A DNA stretch of 64,000 nt from Variovorax ginsengisoli (GTDB taxonomy: Bacteria; Pseudomonadota; Gammaproteobacteria; Burkholderiales; Burkholderiaceae_C): NCBI RefSeq assembly GCF_030486595.1, contig NZ_JAUJZH010000006.1:1-64000 (forward strand). Direction: 5' to 3'. Position 1 is the first letter of the stretch. Every line of letters starts with the position of its first letter. Made by a program: the position numbers and the translations under genes. Under the pieces are notes generated by a model that worked only from the letters and a program-made list of their open reading frames with translations, made no database searches and was not told the origin of the DNA. Positions 60,673 to 64,000 of this stretch are shown piece after piece.

Positions 60673-61953
60673 ATGAACGCAAGCACTGTCCAGGAGTCGA
60701 TCCAGATTGCAGGTGCCGAACCCGCCGGTTGGCGGGGCCGGCTGCGGCGCTGGCGCGGCAGCACGTCGGAGTCGATCGTTCCCCGCCTCGCGGGCTATGC
60801 GCTGCTCGCCTTCGTCCTGTGGCTGGTGGTCACGACCCTGATCCAGCCGCTGGTGTCGAGGCAGGCCACCCGCACGGTGCTGCAGGCCCCCGTGCTGCTG
60901 GTCACCTCGCCGATCAGCGGCGTGGTGACGCACATGACGGTGCGTGCGCTGGACAAGGTCGATGCCGGGGCGGTGGTCGCCACGGTGCAGAACCCGACCA
61001 TCGACCGCGACATCCTCACCACGCTGACCACCCAGCGCCTGGCCCTGCAAAGCCAGGTGTCGCAGCTGGCGAACCAGCTGCATGCCTCGGACGAGGAACT
61101 GCAGTTCGTCGAGCAGCAGGTCAAGCTGTACCGGCAGGCGTCGATGGCGCAGACCCGCGACGCCTGGCAGATCGCCCAGCGCCAGCGCGAGGTGGCGTTG
61201 ACCAACGTGGCGGAGCAGGAGCTCAAGGTACGCCACACCTCGGCGATGCTCGACCAGGGCGCGGTCAGTCCGCAGGCGATGGACGCCGCCCAGGCCCAGT
61301 TGAGCACCTCGCGCGCCAACGCCGCGGTGGCCGAACAGGCCTATGCCGGGCTTGGCAAGAGCGTCGCGATCGCCAGCCAGGGGGCTTTCGTGAGCAGTGG
61401 CAGCGGCACGGTGTTCCAGACCCTGGTGAGCCGCCGCGAGACGCTCGCCGGCAGCATCGAGCGCGCCCAGCAGGACAGCACGGCGGTGCAGAAGCAGTTG
61501 CGCGAAGTGACCGCGCTCGAAGACGACGAGCGGCGCCGCATCGACCGGCTGGCCGCCTACGAAGTGCGCGCGCTGCAGGCCGGGCAGGTGCATACCGTGC
61601 TGATGCCGCAGGGCAGCTTCGTGCCCCAGGGAGCCACGCTGGTTCGGATGGTCGACTGCAACCGGATCGAAGTGGTGGCGGTGTTCGCGCCGCGGCTCGC
61701 CAAGCGGCTCAACATGGGCTCGATGCTCACAGTGACGACCGATGACAGCGGCCTGGAGGTTCCGGCGCGCGTCACGCAGTTGCTGCCGGTCGCGCCGGAC
61801 GAACTGCAGAGCAGCTACATCGTCCCCTTCCCCTTCGCCGAGCAGGGTTCCGTCTATGCGGTGGCGCGCATCGAACCTTCGAGCGCCGACCCGGCGGTGC
61901 AGCGCAGCCTGTGTGCGCCCGGCAAGGTTGTGTCGGCCCGGCTGGGCGCGTAG
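60673..61953 (+). CDS. HlyD/Alg44-like membrane fusion protein
   Basis: A 426-residue inner-membrane protein with one membrane segment at about 38-55 (LAGYALLAFVLWLVVTTLIQ), a biotinyl-lipoyl-like part (VLLVTSPISGVVTHMTVRAL), a long coiled coil at 110-230 and 260-300, and a return strand HTVLMPQGSFVPQGATLVRM. It is like the periplasmic part of HlyD or Alg44 in exopolysaccharide export. It heads the operon with the glycosyltransferase. No PilZ domain is present. Confidence 0.9.
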   Translation: MNASTVQESIQIAGAEPAGWRGRLRRWRGSTSESIVPRLAGYALLAFVLWLVVTTLIQPLVSRQATRTVLQAPVLLVTSPISGVVTHMTVRALDKVDAGAVVATVQNPTIDRDILTTLTTQRLALQSQVSQLANQLHASDEELQFVEQQVKLYRQASMAQTRDAWQIAQRQREVALTNVAEQELKVRHTSAMLDQGAVSPQAMDAAQAQLSTSRANAAVAEQAYAGLGKSVAIASQGAFVSSGSGTVFQTLVSRRETLAGSIERAQQDSTAVQKQLREVTALEDDERRRIDRLAAYEVRALQAGQVHTVLMPQGSFVPQGATLVRMVDCNRIEVVAVFAPRLAKRLNMGSMLTVTTDDSGLEVPARVTQLLPVAPDELQSSYIVPFPFAEQGSVYAVARIEPSSADPAVQRSLCAPGKVVSARLGA

Positions 61954-61974
61954 CGGCGTCGATGGAGTCACGCC

Positions 61975-63288
61975 ATGGCAAGCACTGCATCCACCTGGCG
62001 ACACGCGATCCGCCTGGCCCTGGCATGGCCGATCGCCTGGGCGCTGCACGCCGGAACTGCGACGGCAGCGAGCGAGGTCCGGCAGGCGCTGGCGCAGCAA
62101 AGCTGCGAAGGATTGCGCCGCGCAGTAGCCACCGATGCGCGCGGCGATGCTTCAGCGCCGCTGCTGCTCGCGAGCTATCGCGTCGACACCGTCATCGAGG
62201 GCGTTGCGCCGCTGCCGCCGACGCTCGCGAACGTCGCCTTCGTCTACGACAACGCCCTGGCCGGCATCGCGCTGCTGGCCTGCGGCGAGACGGCCTCGGC
62301 CCTGCGCATCGCCGAGGCCGTCGTACTGGCGGTCGAGCGTGATCCGCACTACCTCGACGGCAGGGTCCGCAACGCCTACCGCGCCGGCCCGCTGGCCGAG
62401 GCGAGGCCCGTGCTGCCCGGCTACTGGGATGCCGCGAGGAATCAATGGATCGCCGACGCCTACCAGATCAGCACCGCGACCGGCAACGTCGCATGGGCGG
62501 CACTGCTGCTGCTGAACCTGAACCAGCAAGCACCCGCGCCGCGCTATCTCGACGCGACGGCCAGGCTGCTGGCATGGATCGAGCAGCGCACCCGCGCCAC
62601 GGTCGATCCCGATGGCTACAACGGCGGCTGGTACGGCTGGGACGATGCGCAGAGCGCGCAGACCTGGAAGTCGACCGAGCACCACATCGACATCGCCATG
62701 GCCGCGGCCTGGGCGGCGCGCGCGAGTGCACAGCCCGAGCAGATGCGGCAGGCACGCACCGCGCTCGCCTTCGTGGCGCGCATGTGGAGCCCGCAGCAGC
62801 AGCGCTTTTTTATAGGCACCCTGGCCGATGGGTCGACCGTGTCGACCACCGGCTCGGGCCTCGACGCCCAGCTGTGGCCCTTGCTGGCCGCTCCGCCGGG
62901 TCATTGCCGCTGGCGCAGCGGCCTGGCGTGGGTCGAGCGAAACCACCGCTACGGCGACGGCTACGGGTTCTCGCAGCAGCCCGACGGCATCTGGACCGAG
63001 GGCAGCGCCCAGGCTGCCGCCACGCTGGCGGCCGTCACGGGCGCGGTGCCCGAGGCGCTGTGGAAGTTGCTGGCCGCGCAGCGCGCCGACAACGGCCTGT
63101 ACTACGCGACACCAAGCCCGCGCATTTCGACCGGGCTGGCCATCGGGCCGGACTCGGCAGGCGCCGACTTCTTCTACTACCACTGGCCCCACCTCGGTGC
63201 CACCGCCTGGATCGCGCTCGCAGCGACCGGCTGGAACCCGTTCACAGGAAGCCCCACCGCCACAGGAGAGACGCCATGTTCGAGCTGA
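61975..63288 (+). CDS. Exported protein with likely alpha/alpha toroid, polysaccharide operon
   Basis: A 437-residue protein. Residues 1-32 look like a signal (IRLALAWPIAWALHAGTATA). Repeats of aromatic-rich helices with FVYDNALAGIALLACGE, TWKSTEHHIDIAMAAAWAAR and EGSAQAAATLAAVTGAVPEA suggest an alpha/alpha barrel of the GH/epimerase kind. It may trim or bind the polymer made by the next gene. GAGTCACGCC lies upstream. The gene overlaps the glycosyltransferase start by 13 bases. No catalytic residues are identified with confidence. Confidence 0.75.
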   Translation: MASTASTWRHAIRLALAWPIAWALHAGTATAASEVRQALAQQSCEGLRRAVATDARGDASAPLLLASYRVDTVIEGVAPLPPTLANVAFVYDNALAGIALLACGETASALRIAEAVVLAVERDPHYLDGRVRNAYRAGPLAEARPVLPGYWDAARNQWIADAYQISTATGNVAWAALLLLNLNQQAPAPRYLDATARLLAWIEQRTRATVDPDGYNGGWYGWDDAQSAQTWKSTEHHIDIAMAAAWAARASAQPEQMRQARTALAFVARMWSPQQQRFFIGTLADGSTVSTTGSGLDAQLWPLLAAPPGHCRWRSGLAWVERNHRYGDGYGFSQQPDGIWTEGSAQAAATLAAVTGAVPEALWKLLAAQRADNGLYYATPSPRISTGLAIGPDSAGADFFYYHWPHLGATAWIALAATGWNPFTGSPTATGETPCSS

Positions 63289-64000
63289 TCGATTCGCCCG
63301 AGTTCAGGATCAACCTGATCGTCACGGGCCTGGCCCTGATGATGATCTTCCATGCCCGCGCCGACCGCCTCTGGCACCGCGCGCTGTTCGGCTTCCTGAC
63401 CGCGCTGGTGCTGGTGCGCTACGTGGTGTGGCGGCTGGCCGAAACCCTGCCGCCGGCCGATCTCGGCTTCGGCACGCTGGTGGGCTGGGTCTTCCTGGTG
63501 TTCGAGATGGTGTCGATCCTCTACACCCTGATGTCGATCCAGATGCTGACCGGGCGGCGCGACAACCACGGGCTGGCCGACCGCGGCGAAGCCTCGCTGC
63601 GCGCGCGCGGCGCCGACGTGCCGGCGGTCGATGTCTTCATCTGCACCTACAACGAGGAACTCGGGGTGCTCGAGAAGACGATCCTCGCCGCCCAGGCGAT
63701 CGACTACCCGCGCCTCGCGGTCTGGGTGCTCGACGACACGCGCCGCGACTGGCTGCGCGACTACTGTGCCCGCAAGGGCGTGCACTACGCGCGGCGCGCC
63801 GACAACGCCCATGCCAAGGCCGGCAACCTCAACAACGGCCTGCGCCAATCGGCCGCGGCCACCGACGCGCCGTACATCCTGGTGCTCGACGCCGACTTCA
63901 CGCCACACCGCAACATCGTCTACCGGATGCTGGGCCTGTTCGACGATCCGAAGGTGGGGCTGGTGCAGACGCCGCAGTTCTACTACAACGCCGACCCGAT
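63276..64000 (+). CDS. Cellulose-synthase-like glycosyltransferase (partial)
   Basis: The first 241 residues of a family 2 glycosyltransferase; the gene continues past the window edge. After two membrane segments (residues 13-28 and 65-90) come DVFICTYNEELGVLEKTIL, the D in VLDDTRRDWL, the DxD motif in LVLDADFTP and the QTPQFYYNADP run of cellulose-synthase-like enzymes. It should make a beta-linked polysaccharide from a nucleotide sugar at the inner membrane. AGGAGA lies 6 bases before the ATG, within the end of the preceding gene. No PilZ domain can be judged because it would lie downstream. Confidence 0.92.
   Translation, partial: MFELIDSPEFRINLIVTGLALMMIFHARADRLWHRALFGFLTALVLVRYVVWRLAETLPPADLGFGTLVGWVFLVFEMVSILYTLMSIQMLTGRRDNHGLADRGEASLRARGADVPAVDVFICTYNEELGVLEKTILAAQAIDYPRLAVWVLDDTRRDWLRDYCARKGVHYARRADNAHAKAGNLNNGLRQSAAATDAPYILVLDADFTPHRNIVYRMLGLFDDPKVGLVQTPQFYYNADP

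Overview
This is a GC-rich (visually well above 60 percent) bacterial chromosomal window with almost no intergenic space. It fits a betaproteobacterium of the order Burkholderiales, most likely Comamonadaceae (Variovorax-like). The reasons are the H-NS proteins with a GRGPxPRWL DNA-binding motif, the Bug-type solute-binding protein, and the many LysR regulators and solute-binding proteins. The genus is an inference. No rRNA, tRNA, CRISPR array or intact insertion sequence was seen.

Layout. (1) 0.1-3.5 kb: a LysR regulator divergent from a sterol-desaturase-like hydroxylase that overlaps a coniferyl-aldehyde-type dehydrogenase. (2) 3.5-16.3 kb: an organosulfur island. A leftward run of eight genes (solute-binding protein, flavin monooxygenase, class II aldolase, second solute-binding protein, permease, ATPase, membrane cytochrome c, third solute-binding protein with a scarred C-terminus) diverges from an acyl-CoA-dehydrogenase-like monooxygenase, a cysteine-dioxygenase-like cupin and a four-rhodanese protein joined by 4-base overlaps. 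Together they look able to import an organosulfur compound, oxidise it and handle the released sulfur. (3) 18.6-31.9 kb: a second catabolic island. It has a polyamine-type ABC importer whose ATPase lies about 6 kb away in another operon, plus RidA, DUF1028, a LysR regulator, an ArgE-type deacylase, an FMN alpha-hydroxyacid dehydrogenase, an FMO-like enzyme, a quinone oxidoreductase, a GST, a type II dehydroquinase homologue lacking the usual catalytic-loop arginine, and a D-2-hydroxyacid dehydrogenase. The substrate is unknown.

(4) 32-35.9 kb: accessory genes: a YihY/BrkB membrane protein, a small plasmid-stabilisation-like protein, a Phd-type antitoxin paired with a zeta-type toxin, then two fused gene remnants (carotenoid oxygenase tail and a TetR regulator that lost its DNA-binding domain). 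(5) 35.9-39.2 kb: a Tat-exported berberine-bridge-like flavoprotein overlapping a cytochrome P450. (6) 39-51 kb: envelope proteins, a tandem-domain H-NS protein, a PadR regulator facing a 2,4-dienoyl-CoA-reductase-type enzyme across two palindromes, a SET protein, an ABC ATPase overlapping DAHP synthase, and NsrR/NnrS for nitric oxide stress.

(7) 51.8-55 kb: a Bug solute-binding protein and a beta-keto acid cleavage enzyme, with an AraC regulator and a pair of 21-bp-spaced direct repeats. (8) 55-60.4 kb: an NhaR-like regulator, a Bax-inhibitor-1 protein, a TerB/DUF697 protein, and a DUF3455/ECF sigma/anti-sigma set. (9) 60.4 kb to the end: an exopolysaccharide-type operon (HlyD-like membrane fusion protein, exported alpha/alpha-barrel-like protein, cellulose-synthase-like glycosyltransferase cut by the window edge), preceded by a near-perfect sigma-54 promoter and a 14-bp palindrome.
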